DNA of 29,055 nt from Byssothecium circinans (GCA_010015675.1 ML977066.1:12164-41218), one strand, 5' to 3'; counted from the stretch's first letter, positions 1-10,343 are shown. Notes: a model not told the origin generated them from the sequence alone. Numbers and translations: made by a program.

Positions 1-360
1 AACTAAGGATATCTAGCTAGATAAAATATTTAATTATAGTTTTCTAATTTTAAGAATCTCTACCCTCCCTACGCTAATTCTCTAATAGGTCTAGGCTGCA
101 CGCTAAAATTTAAGTACTAATAGGTGTATTATATATACATAAACTAGCTCTAAAGTTATTATAACTTATTTAGCTAGTTTAGTAGGTATTTATACGCTAT
201 ATACTAAAAGTAACCTAGTATTCTCTAAACCTATATAGCTTACTAAGCTATTAGAAATCCTAGAATATTTTTTCATAATCCTTTTAGTCTATATTATATA
301 TATCTATATTTAAATTTTCAGCTTAATAGCTTTTATATTTAAATTGTTATTAAGATAATA
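1..360. repeat. RIP-degraded AT-rich block, probable transposon relic
   Basis: This stretch is strongly AT-rich and dominated by TA, with very few CA or TG dinucleotides, while isolated GC and CG steps survive. That is the footprint expected when RIP turns CpA into TpA on both strands of repeated DNA. No reading frame survives on either strand. The composition changes sharply near 361-370, where ordinary sequence with CA and TG resumes, so this is probably the edge of an older mobile element that continues beyond the window. The element class cannot be told from what is left. Confidence 0.6.
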
Positions 361-386
361 CAGTTTGATTTTCCTGCCAAGCAAAA

Positions 387-413
387 GTGGCCGTCTCGGT
401 GGGGTGGCCGTCT
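387..413. repeat. Short direct repeat at the edge of the AT-rich block
   Basis: The decamer GTGGCCGTCT occurs twice, at 387-396 and 404-413, separated by 7 bases. It lies just inside the point where the AT-rich block ends. Such a motif could belong to the terminal or subterminal repeat of an element whose other end is outside the window. No inverted partner was found nearby, so this stays a guess. Confidence 0.35.
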
Positions 414-495
414 TGATGGTGCTTTACGTTAAAGAAAAAATAGGAGCTTTTTTATTCTTCCCCTACGTAGAAAATTTATAAGTTAGGGTGTTATT

Positions 496-553
496 CCCCT
501 ATTTTAGGGGCTTAGGTATCCCTATTTTATGGGCTTAACACCCTATTTTAGGG
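496..553. repeat. Three short CCCTA-TTT-TAGGG hairpin repeats
   Basis: Three near-copies follow each other: a 15-base unit from 496 with CCCCTA pairing to TAGGGG around a TTT loop, a second copy near 520 with one mismatch, and a third at 541-553. The spacing is about 21-24 bases, and the first two copies are followed by the same GGCTTA-like linker. Each copy is a small inverted repeat. The function is unknown; it may be part of a degraded element. Confidence 0.5.
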
Positions 554-606
554 AAATCAAGGTCATAGTGAGCTGGCGACACTGCTGGTAATAATCGACA
601 ATGTAC

Positions 607-648
607 ACCACTCAGGTCGCACTACTCAAATCGCACCACTCCAATCGC
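607..648. repeat. 14-bp tandem repeat, three copies
   Basis: Three head-to-tail 14-base units occupy 607-620, 621-634 and 635-648. They share the pattern ACYACTCNRRTCGC, the third copy deviating at one position. The array is a small minisatellite in otherwise non-coding DNA. Confidence 0.6.
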
Positions 649-2336
649 ACCACGTCACAGTAGCCAAGGTTGAGTTGGATCGCAAAGCGGCGGGGCTTAG
701 GTCAGCTTGCTTGCCAAGACTTCGCACAGCTACAGGCGTGACTGCCACAAGCCTGCTTGGCGGCCGCAGTACTGTAGTATCAGGCGTAAGTGGTGTACTA
801 GGTTAGTGCGCAGTAAGGGTGTGAGACGCCAGAAATTGCGTTTTAGCTAAGCTAAGTTAGGATAGAAAGAATTTTTATTTTATTATATCGCACCCTCAGC
901 GCTTCCCTTGATATACCGGTCATCTCAGGAACAGGGCCTGAACCTCTAATACATGTGTCATCCTGTGATGAATACGCCAAATTTGTTGACACCTTCACTT
1001 TGCGCGTTCCAAGGTTGTCTCTCTCTCGCCCCGCAGATTGTGCGCGATGGACCTGAACTACGAAGGAGGTCGTTTTTATTGTGTCATGTTAGCGTTGCTA
1101 ACATTTTACATAGTAGGACTGTATTGGCGAAACAGCTTTCACTGCGCGAGCGATGCATTACGCAGCTACTCAAAAAATTAAAATATTAGCGTAATAGCGC
1201 AAAATCATGTCAACATAATATGATAAGTCTGGCTCGTCACGCACAGCGGCGCTGGGAAATGGCGAAGGTGCTGCTGATAGTAGATGGACAATTTCATATA
1301 GTTAAAAATGTGAAATCTCTATCAAGTTATCCATAAGGATAACACTACCTATGTTTTCACGTTAAAATGATTTTGTGGTCACTGGTAACTCTTTCACTGA
1401 AGGAATCATAGCGCAGTGGCCCCACATCCCATCAATCAAGCCTCATTACCCATTGCGCAGCCAACGTAACCTGAAAGTGGCTTCCTCTTTTAATATGATG
1501 CAGGGATGCTTATATAACTAGAGTAGTTCAGAAGCAGGCAACCACGAGTATTTTCCATGGGCGGCGCCTGTCACGCGCCCACCGGCTGCAACAGTGCCAT
1601 CATATACCCACGGTTGACTTTTTGGAAACCTTAACTTCAATGCATCATGCGTAGTCATCTATAATCTTGAAGGTGTGTCACTGCAGAAAATGTGGGACCT
1701 CAGCTGCAACAATGTTGCCGATCTTGTGCTGGACAGCAAGGTACCTCCCAACCTCAACGCCCATAGCTAGTATCCCAATTGGCAACAGCCCAACATGAAG
1801 GCTTGCAAAGCACTCTTGGATTATGAATTCCGATCCATCGCGCTCGGGGGAAAGGCAGAGCCCACATTTATATACCCATCTGGGCGACTTCTTCCTGCTT
1901 CGAGAAGTCTGTGGGTAGATTTCGGCACATGGGAATGTCTCATCACATTGGTCGCATTGGTCACATTATATTATTTTGTAGAACCAAAGTAATACTTTGT
2001 ATATTACCCCGCAAAACGTTATCAGCCGGAGCTCATGGGGAATGCTGACCAGGGTGCGACCATCAAAGCTGACTTCGACACAGTTTGAAGATTGGCTATC
2101 ACTCTACCATTCTACGGTACGGCGATAACTTCGATATTGATAATAGACAACAACGTGCCCAGAGACCGGCATATCCATGTGGAGTGACGATCGGCAGTTG
2201 GATGAATACAAACATGGCGGTTAGATCTACCATCGACGTCTTTATTTTGGCGTGAGCGCCGCAATACTTGCTCTACAGCTGCAATCCTCTCACTACTTCG
2301 CCTACAATCTTTTCTTGCTACCTCAAGCGTTCCACA
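649..2336. other. Gene-poor intergenic region upstream of the DUF1996 gene
   Basis: Only two short open frames occur here (plus strand, 953-1189 and 1795-1992). Neither shows a domain, signal peptide, convincing start context or splice signals that would extend it, so neither is called as a gene. Base composition is near normal, with an AT-rich patch around 840-890 that could be RIP-touched. The final few hundred bases should hold the promoter of the DUF1996 gene; no single element was clear enough to name. Confidence 0.5.
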
Positions 2337-3713
2337 ATGCTTTGGACTTCTCTTCTCGCCCTTACGGCAGTCGCCGATGCATTCCCCGGCCCCAACTGGA
2401 TGTCGAAGGCCTTGTCGAAGCGACAGGGCGGCCTGACGATGTTGCGATTTGGTTGCGCACAGGTGGTCATTGACCGTATCGACCCTCTGGTCAACCCGGG
2501 CCAGATTCCTTCTACTCACCAACATCAGATCGTGGGAGGAAACGGCTTCAACGCTTCCATGCCAAATACCGACATTGCCAAGACAGCGGATTGCACGACA
2601 TGCGCCTTCTCCAAGGACTTCAGCAACTGTACGTAATTCCATCGCTAGTACCGATATATGCGAGATGAAGACTGACTTCGTGTTCTATTCAGACTGGACC
2701 GCCAACTTGTACTTCAAGGCCCGAAACGGCACATTCAAGCGTGTAAAGCAGCTTGGTGCCGCGAACCAGTTCAGTGACAACTTCAGCACACAGATCGGTG
2801 GCGGAATCTTAGTCTACTATGTCTCTGCTCAGCCGGGCAAGGTCACTGCTTTCAAGCCAGTATGTACACTGTATGGTTGCGTGCAAAATACGGTACTAAT
2901 ACAATCCAGGGTTTCCGTATGCTTGCCGGTGACCCAACCATCCGCAAAGCCGACCCCAAGATGAAGATGCAGAACTGTTACCGTTGCTACACCGGCCCAA
3001 ACTTTGGTGGAGACAATGCCGCTCCTTGTGCTGACTCCAGGTAAGCGCCCATTGACTTTCGGCCTGATGATAACTAACGAGGATGAAGGCTCGACACGCA
3101 GAATCTGCCCAAGGACGTTTGCAAAGGTGGCATCCGGTCCAACATTCTCTTTCCTACGTAAGCACATGACTGGAACTTCTTCAGAGTGCATTCTAACAGA
3201 GTACAGTTGCTGGGACGGTGTGAACTTGGACAGCCCTGACCACAAGGAACACATCGCATACCCTACCACTGGTCCCGCCAACTTCCTCTCTCTTGGAGGC
3301 AGCTGCCCATCCACCCACCCCGTCCGCATCCCACAGCTCATGTACGAAGTTGTCTGGGACACTACTCCCTTCAACAACAAGGCTGAGTGGCCCGCCGATG
3401 GCTCCCAGCCATTCTACCTCAGCTACGGTGATAACACCGGCTATGGCCAGCATGGTGATTACGTCTTCGGGTGGCAAGACAATGAGCTTCAGAAGGGCAT
3501 GGACGCTACTAACTGCATGGGTGCAAAGTGCAAGGACCTTAAGAACCAAGCTATTGATGTTGCGAAGAAGTGCCAGGTTAAGCCGGTCGTGAAGGAGAAC
3601 CTTGATAACTGTAAGTATTTTCCCTAGTCGTCTTGACTTGAATATCACCTAACCACGTGATAGGGCTCACCGAGCTTCCCGGCATCTCTTCCATGCCCAT
3701 GCAGATGGAGTAA
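2337..3713 (+). CDS. Secreted DUF1996-domain protein, six exons
   Basis: The model joins 2337-2628, 2693-2859, 2910-3040, 3089-3157, 3207-3610 and 3664-3713, giving 370 aa. All five introns are 49-64 bp with GT..AG ends, and several have clear ACTAAT/CTAAC branch sites. The protein starts with a signal peptide (about residues 1-15, ending ADA) followed by a KR site at 28-29 that could be cut by a Kex2-type protease. The DUF1996 hallmarks follow: a Cys at 40, IDRIDPLVNPG near 45-55, and STHQHQIVGG near 59-68. The rest is rich in Cys, Trp and Gly. DUF1996 proteins are common secreted fungal proteins, sometimes with WSC domains, of unsettled biochemical role. No WSC or GPI signal is visible here. 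The start has a good fungal context (CACAATG). Confidence 0.9.
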
Positions 3714-4103
3714 ACTCGCTCCTTTGTCTTGGAACCTCGAGGATTTGAAGATATCGTTACCATGTCGTTTCAGCGCCGGTGGTTATTGGATGGTTTGTTT
3801 TATTATGGACTTGGAGTGCAGCTTGTCGCTCACTTCCGATTGATAGTTGCGCTTTTGATTGGTTCTCAGTCGCTAGATACCTATGCATACTATTTTTCTC
3901 GCGTAATTGCTTTCTAAGTGCCTACTACATATATGTTATTCTAGTAATCCGGAGCATGTTTTATTGAAAGAGTCTCCAGTATTTGCTATTATGCACGTAT
4001 GCAGTGTGGGTATCAGCGCGGAACACTCAGGGAGACCACGACGATCAAGGCCCAAATACTCCATCAAGCTTTTTCTTTGGAGCTTGCGTATATGTTACAG
4101 AAT
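3714..4103. other. Convergent intergenic region
   Basis: This holds the 3' ends of the convergent DUF1996 and glycosyltransferase genes. Short frames here lack any recognisable feature. AT-rich runs suited to 3'-end formation are present, but no specific signal can be assigned. Confidence 0.5.
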
Positions 4104-5697
4104 TCACTTTCTCTTTCTTTGCCAATCCCGAACCGCGTCACTAACCACCTGATCAAACTCTCTCCCGACATCATATTTTTCGTACTTCTCACTCATCGCC
4201 TTCACGTTCATCTTAAATTTCTCATCTCTCAAAATCTCTCCCACGGCATCCCGAATCTTATCAGCTCCAGGCTGCTGGAGTCTAAGATTGATACCAACAC
4301 CTGTGTATTCGATTATGGCGTTCGTCTCGGGTTTGTCTTGAGTTGTACCAGACACTACCATGGGGACGCCAACCCGAAGGGAGTGCTGAACAGCAACGTA
4401 TCCACCATTGGAGATTAGAACGTCGACCTGTCATAAGTCAGTGACCCATCTTCAGTGCAGCAGACCGATCACTTACTAACGGTAGTAACAGATCAAATGG
4501 TACGAACTTTGTGACTCGCGCGTTACTTGGTACAACTAGACCGGGAACGTCTTCAGGTTCCGAGACCACGAACGTCGCGATGACTAAAACATCGTCACGA
4601 TCCTTCAAAGCCTCCAACGTCGGCAGCACCAAATTTTCTGGATTGACTTCCAAAGTACCCTGACTCACAGCCACAATCTTCTTCCCTTCTTTCTTTGCTT
4701 TTGCGATATCGTCCCACCAACTTGGCAATTGAGCGCCTTTGTCCCCGTCCTGTTTTCCAACTTTCTTGAAAGCTCCAAAGAATCGCACATTGGGCCGAAG
4801 ATCGCTCCGATGGAATTGGAATTCGGGTATACCTAGTGACAGTAGATAATCTGGGAGAGCGCCTGCAGCATGATTATAATATGGATAGGTCTCCATCACT
4901 ACACCGAATTCTGCAAGCTTTTCCCACCAATACTGATGGAATGCGCGCTCATAGGCATTGTCGTACCTCTTTTCGTATGCTTTTCGATGCACTTCCCTTG
5001 CATCGGGGCCTGTGTGCGGTGCTTTGCCCGTGCGATATGGAAAGGTGTCGTTGGAGTCCAAAGCGAGAGGCGCCAGGCTGATGCCAATGCTGGCATCAGG
5101 CCGTATTCCAGGTTTTCCCATGAGGATTGGATGGTGGCCTGTCACGATGAAGTCGTAAATTGAAATTAGAGGTTTACTATCTCCATAATTCTCGCAGAAT
5201 TCTTTGAAGTAGTCTTGAAGCGTGTTGTGTCCGTCTATGAGAAGGCTATCGACCAAAACCTTCTTCATAAAGAAGAGCTCCCGCTCTGGCCCGGATGGTA
5301 ATGAGAGATAGGTCGCCGTGTCCTCTTCGGTCATTTTATCGTCCAGGCCTTGGAGAGGTAGGAACGTGATATTCGGATGGAGATCCTCGACATGACTTTG
5401 GAAGCTACGACCCACGACGAATGTTATCGGATAGCCAAGCTCAGCGAGCTCACCAGCTATCGCAGCCACTTTTTCGTAATGTGACCAATGCGTCATGCTA
5501 GTAACAATGAGAGGAATGTCGGATCGAGGCGGCAGCGGTTCCGGTATGACACTGGCTAACGGTGTATTGACGAGATGTGGATAGATTCCATTGTGCAAAA
5601 TTCCGCGAACGTGGTCTGAATCGTAGTATTGCAAATAAAAGAACGCGGCGAATACAGGCACTAGGACCAAACTCAAGAGATTGCGGCGTACACCCAT
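4104..5697 (-). CDS. GT1/UGT-like glycosyltransferase with N-terminal membrane anchor
   Basis: Two exons, 5697-4477 and 4427-4104, are split by a 49-bp phase-0 intron (GTAAGT donor, ACAG acceptor) and give 514 aa. Residues about 5-24 are a hydrophobic signal-anchor helix after a basic MGVRR start, so the enzyme probably sits in the ER or Golgi membrane facing the lumen. The N-terminal half begins with the usual acceptor-side pattern (PLIVTSMTHWSHYEKVAAIA; the His is a candidate base). The C-terminal donor-side half has VAVSQGTLEV, then ISNGGY at 412-417, HSLRVGVP near 422-429 and DKPETN near 438-443, matching the nucleotide-sugar-binding segment of UDP-glycosyltransferases. The intron lies just before this segment, and reading through it would destroy the sugar-nucleotide site. 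Donor and acceptor cannot be predicted. Plant-type HCGWNS is replaced by SNGGY, as in fungal MGT-like members. Confidence 0.88.
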
Positions 5698-6405
5698 GTT
5701 GCCCCGAAATAATGAAGCAAGATGATGGAGAATGCAATCGTGCAGAAAGAGAGAGCGTGCAAGTACCGTTTAAACCGATCTCTTCCCATGTCACGGGCCG
5801 AATAGGACAATTCTCAAGGGCCTCTGAGGCTTAACGGGGCCTACCCTAGACGTCTAATTGGCTCAAATTAAACTTTTCTTCTCCGAAACTTACTTGCCGG
5901 TTTATTCCGGAATTTCAGTTTATCATGTCGCAAGTGATGAGCTTGACCTTACTGTATCTCCATTGCCCGCAATTGTGGCGCTAATACATCAGTGCTTCAC
6001 AGTAGGATTGGCAAACCATAAGCTCTCTTTAAGGCCCTGTTCAATGTGGTCCCGGACCGTCCGGTTTCCATTCTGCTAGAATATGTACAGTCCATACAGC
6101 CAGGATATTTCCAAGTGAATATCCTCAACATTTAGGGGAAACCTAAGAAACCCCTCTCTCACAGCTCGATACATTTCTAAATCATCCTTATGCACCTCAA
6201 CTACGCCACAAGCAGCTGTGATGCAGGTGAATGAGGCTGCACGTGGATAGTTAAACTAGCCCTGATGGGGTTAGTGCTGGTGCGCCCCACTATTCACACG
6301 TTCAACGATGCTAACTGTTTTCATTACCTTGTTCACACAACTTCTCACCTCTACGACCACGACAACAATATTCAAACTCGATCCGCGGCCTACTCTACCG
6401 ATATC
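5698..6405. other. Divergent intergenic region
   Basis: This lies between the divergent glycosyltransferase and F-box-like genes and should carry both promoters. The frame at 5858-6079 (73 aa, plus) has no domain or signal and is not called. The F-box-like frame is open upstream of its chosen start, from 6265, so a 47-residue N-terminal extension is formally possible. Confidence 0.5.
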
Positions 6406-7206
6406 ATGACTCTACTAACAGCCTTTAGCGGGCTCCGTTTGGAGATGTTACCCCAACCCAACACTCACAATCATCCCGCCACATCCGCCGCACCCGCCGC
6501 ACCCGAAACAAACAACACCAACTTAAGCTCGATCGTTGCTCAACCCAACAGCAGACTACTATCCTTGCCGCCCGAACTACGACTAGAAATCTACGAGTAT
6601 ATGAATCTCTCGCCCGAAGCTCCGGATCACCTCCAATGGCTCGGCGGATACTTCACATGCCGACAACTGCAATCCGAGATTCGAGATCACCTCAAGCCCG
6701 AGGAATCGCTCGAAGTCTATACCAATCTCACTTGTCCGTGGCACCAGGACATACCCGTTGTGATCTTGCCGGCGCCTTCCTTCGAACAATTCGGCCTTGT
6801 GCAAGAACTTACAGTGCGCATACCCATTCCTCGAATTTCCTCCACTTTCTGTTGCTCGCGGGTCCTGATTACGCTCTACGCACTATATCTCAACAATCTC
6901 AATGTTGTTTTTACCGGAGATATCAAGCATCGACTTCCTTACGGCGACCTGAAATCTGTCAAATCCGAGTTCTTCCTGGACGCTGTGGAGCGTGGCCTGG
7001 TTAATTGCAAGGCTGTCACTTTCACGCTCGATTTCCTGGCGAATATTGAAGATGGAAGAGTGAAGACGGTCAAGCTGGAGAATGAACTAAAGAAGAGCAG
7101 GGTGGTGTATTCCTTGGTCATTACGCAGGACAAGAAGGATCAGCAGTCGGAGAGAACTTACTCTTCGGCTTCAAGATTCAAGCCCATGGCGATAGATTCA
7201 GATTAG
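6406..7206 (+). CDS. F-box-like protein, single exon
   Basis: This is an intronless gene of 266 aa from the ATG at 6406. The frame is open back to 6265, but the upstream 47 residues look like translated leader (His-, Tyr- and Thr-rich, no motif), so the internal ATG is preferred. After a low-complexity Pro/Ala/Thr/Asn stretch (16-48), residues 51-66 read LLSLPPELRLEIYEYM, the standard opening of short F-box-like proteins found in large numbers in Dothideomycetes. Canonical F-box proteins hand substrates to SCF ubiquitin ligases. The helices after residue 66 are too weak to be sure of Skp1 binding. No LRR, WD40 or other substrate domain is seen. A hAT transposon sits 12 bp past the stop codon, so the native 3' UTR and terminator have been displaced. 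Confidence 0.75.
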   Translation: MTLLTAFSGLRLEMLPQPNTHNHPATSAAPAAPETNNTNLSSIVAQPNSRLLSLPPELRLEIYEYMNLSPEAPDHLQWLGGYFTCRQLQSEIRDHLKPEESLEVYTNLTCPWHQDIPVVILPAPSFEQFGLVQELTVRIPIPRISSTFCCSRVLITLYALYLNNLNVVFTGDIKHRLPYGDLKSVKSEFFLDAVERGLVNCKAVTFTLDFLANIEDGRVKTVKLENELKKSRVVYSLVITQDKKDQQSERTYSSASRFKPMAIDSD

Positions 7207-7217
7207 AATGCCAAGGG

Positions 7218-7225
7218 CTCGAGTG
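7218..7225. repeat. Left copy of 8-bp hAT target-site duplication
   Basis: CTCGAGTG lies directly outside the left transposon end and is repeated without change at 10336-10343. Eight base pairs is the duplication length typical of the hAT superfamily. Confidence 0.9.
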
Positions 7226-7247
7226 CAGAGTTGCTATCAATCAATCA
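7226..7247 (+). repeat. Left terminal inverted repeat of hAT element
   Basis: This is 22 bp, identical to the reverse complement of 10314-10335. It begins with CAG, as many hAT ends do. The two ends diverge right after base 22. Confidence 0.92.
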
Positions 7248-7420
7248 GGTCAGTTTTTAGAGGTGAATTGGACCTGATTTGGTACTCGGAGCCCTCGAGA
7301 ACTGACCTGATTGACCTGGTGATGATTTGGGAGGTGAATTGATTGACGATTGATCGATTTGATCCCCAAATATATCTCTTAGGGATAGTGTTTGTGTACA
7401 AGGAGCTAGAAGGCGTCATC

Positions 7421-10018
7421 CTACTCTGATATATGATAGATATCCTAGATCTCTTGCTCTAAGAGCTCTATAGTGCTGTCGTTGTCTAAAGTAGCCCTAG
7501 GGGCTCTAAAACCAGCCTTTCGCCAAGCTCTCACACACGTGATTGTAGAGAGTAATTAGGGGCTTATTTTACGGCGTCTTAGCTCCATTATATCGCCAAC
7601 CTTGGAAAACATCCTCTCACAGTAACAAGAGGACGCTGGAATTGATAGGAGATTAATGGCTAACTAAGAAAGGCAGGGAAACCTATCTCTAATAGATAAC
7701 TAGTACCCGATAGGATCTGTACGGTGGTGGTAGTCCTTAGGAACGCCTGGCTCATTATTCTACTAGCGCTTAAACTTATTAGTACTGTTAATATAGGCGG
7801 CGGTAGTATTAGCTCTTAAAGGCTTAACGTGCTGCTTAGCGTAGTCATTAATATTGCTAACGCGCTTAGCTTTCTTACGCGGGGGAGAGTTAATAAGGGA
7901 GATATTAATTCTTTTATATTCTTCCTATAGCTCCTAGAATTAAGCGTTAGCTTTTTATAGCTATATATCATACTCTCTAGTCCACGCGTTTACAAAGTAA
8001 TACTTGTAATAGAGGTAGAGCAGCGTTGCAGCGTAGTATACTAAGCCCTCCTTAAGTAACTTATAGTACTTTGTAAGCTTTTAATAGGCTACTATTACGT
8101 TAATTTTTAGGTGGTTCTCTAGAGCGTTAGGTTTGTTAAAATTAACGTCTACAAAGCTCTTAACAAGTTACTTAAAGTAGTTAAGGAGATACTTAAACGT
8201 TAGGTAGACCTTAGAGATAGCCCTAAAATGGCCTAAGTACCCGCAGCCTTCAAGCCTTTTAGTGGCCTCCTTTAATGGTTGAAGGACCTCGATATACTGC
8301 TTAATTATATCCTAATTAGTAGTAGTAAGGCCGTAGATTAGAGCTACTTTAAAAGCCTAGCCGCGCGCGCGCGCTGATGACTTGTCTATCAAGGCTCTCT
8401 CCGCGCGGTAATCTATAAGGGCGTCAATTAGGTAGTAGAGTACAACGGCCCTTTCTATAAAATCTTAGTAGCTATTCTACCTAGTAATAACAGGCCTAAT
8501 AGGCTTAAGTAATTTGACAAGGCCCTTACTATCCTCGCGCGTTCTAATTTAGAACTCATTAAACAGGTCATGCTGCTAGGGCGTTGAAATTAAATAGACG
8601 ACGTCTATAAGGACTCTAGTTAGGCCCTTCTTATGCTACTCGCGTAGATATCTCTCCTCTACTCCTGTCTGCGAGTCGTCGTTGTCAAAGGCGTCCTTGT
8701 TAATCCTAAATATTAGCGTCTGGCCTACTAAGTTGAGGGAGTAAAGCAAGCAGTAGAAACGCCTATTAGTCGCGAAAAAGCCGTAATAGTCAGCGAGCGT
8801 AGCGACAGTAGTGTCATTATTGCTCGCATTATTAAGCGTAAAGTATCTAACTAAGTCACGCTTAACGCTAAAGCTCTCAAGCGTCTTAATAACGATGCCA
8901 GCGACGCGCTCGTCCGTATGGGCGCCAGAGAGTTAAGGGAGAGTAATAAGTAGGTCGCAGACCTTGCCGCTGCTGTTAACGTAGTGGGCGATAAGGCCAC
9001 AAAACGCGCGCTTGCCGCCCTTTATAGACTAGCCGTTAAAGCTAAAATAGATTTTACTAAGCAAGTAACCTAGCTTAGCGCGTACCTAAGGCTGGAGACT
9101 AGCGTAGAGTTTTACTACAAAAGATGAGACGCTCTAGTAGTTACGCCAGGTGGCTAGCTTAGCTTCTAGGTTAGCAACGCGTAAAAGGTTGCGAAAAGAC
9201 GGCATCTTAACCTCTTATAGTGGGTGATTATTCTTAGCAAGCTAGCTAACTAGGGCGAGTCGAAAACGCTGCTAATTAAAGTTTCTAAGGGCGTTGGATA
9301 CCTCCTACAGCACACGTACGCCACTAGCCATGATAGACGCGAGAGTACGCTACCCGTCCTCTAACTAAGCTTGTTACTTGTTTAGGCGACGGTGGTTATG
9401 CCCGCGGCGATTCTGCTCAACGTGTTTCTAAGCTAACGTTGTAGAGCTCGTCGTCTCTAGTATCCTATTAGCGCTGGCGGCGCTGGAAGTACTGTATATG
9501 TGGTAGTAGTAACAGATAAAGAAAATACGTCTCATATCCGCCCGCAGCGCGACGCGGTAGCCGTGCTCGTAGAGCGTTAATTTCTTAAACTTCTACGTCC
9601 GTAAAGGCTTTGTAAACGCTCGTAACTGACTCCACTCAATCCTATCAAAGTTATCTGCAAATCGCGCTTCTGGCTCGTCGTCAGAGCCCTTGGGGGCAGC
9701 AGAGGACGCCGTGGCACCTATGGAGGACGACGGGACGCGGGCGAGTGGTGTAGGTGTACAAATAGGCGTCGGCGCGTTCGAAGGCCCTGCAGAGGACGTC
9801 GTCTTGTTTAAGGGCGTCGCGGAGGTTGAAATCCTTGGAGTTGACGTCGTAGAGCTGAAGGACGCAGCTGTAAGCTCTCGGAGCTCACACTCAAAGCTCT
9901 GGCTACCATGGGCGCTCTGGGTGCTCTGTGAGTCAAGGGCGACGGCTGGGGGCGCCGCTGACCTGACCACTGTACTCAGAAGGGTCTGTTTACTCTTCTT
10001 TCGTAGAGTAGGGGCCAT
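7421..10018 (-). pseudogene. hAT transposase, in frame throughout but broken by about 35 RIP-type stops
   Basis: From the ATG at 10018 one minus-strand frame can be followed to about 7421 (roughly 860 codons) without any frameshift; I checked the register at several places. The first 141 codons are uninterrupted and Ser/Thr/Pro/Ala-rich. Next comes EHGYRVALRADM and a segment like the BED-type zinc finger of fungal hAT proteins (ICYYYH, where one Cys seems to have become Tyr). Near 7560-7700 is the C-terminal hAT dimerisation region (INLLSIPASS, CERMFSKVGD). By hand count about 35 codons are TAG or TAA, and I found no in-frame TGA. This fits CAG/CAA or TGG mutated by CpA-to-TpA change. The true original stop is uncertain; several TAG/TAA lie near 7421-7447. 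Confidence 0.88.
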
Positions 10019-10313
10019 TAGGGGGGTAGGGCGTGGTGGAGTAGGTGTTGAGAGGAATTTGAACTCAATTGACTATTACCCGATTAGGAAATCGCTCAAA
10101 ACACCAAAAATCCGCCAGAATCGCTATATTTGACGTATTTACAGCTTCAAAACCCTATCTCAACGCTGAAAACAGTATTAAAACAGATCAATTCGATCAG
10201 TTCGATCAATCAGGAAATCGCTGATATCTGATTTGATAGTAAAATTGTATGGCCGGAGGATTGACCTGATTGAACTAATCAATCAGGTAAAAATTGACGT
10301 CGACCTGAGGACT

Positions 10314-10335
10314 TGATTGATTGATAGCAACTCTG
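10314..10335 (-). repeat. Right terminal inverted repeat of hAT element
   Basis: This is 22 bp, the exact reverse complement of 7226-7247, ending CAACTCTG at the element border. Confidence 0.92.
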
Positions 10336-10343
10336 CTCGAGTG
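10336..10343. repeat. Right copy of 8-bp hAT target-site duplication
   Basis: CTCGAGTG is identical to 7218-7225. Removing the element and one copy rejoins the sequence just downstream of the F-box-like gene. Confidence 0.9.

Larger units (their letters stand above)
7226..10335 (-). mobile_element. hAT-superfamily DNA transposon, full length, RIP-inactivated
   Basis: The element is 3110 bp, has perfect 22-bp terminal inverted repeats starting CAGAGTTGCTATC, and is flanked by identical 8-bp duplications (CTCGAGTG). Inside both ends are clusters of short subterminal motifs such as GACCTGATT and ATCAATCAGG in both orientations (about 7245-7360 and 10180-10320), the kind of sites hAT transposases bind. 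The interior carries one transposase frame on the minus strand. CA and TG are depleted across about 7750-9250, with many TA steps, showing RIP. Intact ends and matching duplications show it has not been excised or rearranged since insertion. It could still be moved in trans if a live relative supplied transposase. Confidence 0.93.

Noticed and set aside
953..1189. 78-aa plus-strand frame in the gene-poor left region
   Set aside because: No domain, no signal peptide, no splice extension, and next to degraded repeat DNA.
1795..1992. 65-aa plus-strand frame
   Set aside because: Too short, no supporting motif; sits in the probable upstream region of the DUF1996 gene.
7237..7419. 60-aa minus-strand frame at the left end of the hAT element
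   Set aside because: It overlaps the inverted repeat and subterminal motifs and is better explained as transposon end sequence.
8361..8376. Alternating GC run as a Z-DNA or regulatory signal
   Set aside because: It lies within the degraded transposase frame; GC steps are what remain after CpA-directed mutation.
9690..10133. 147-aa open frame on the plus strand over the transposase N-terminus
   Set aside because: It lies opposite the uninterrupted, GC-rich part of the transposase frame. Its Val/Gly-rich sequence looks like a mirror of a Ser/Pro/Thr-rich coding strand and has no domain.
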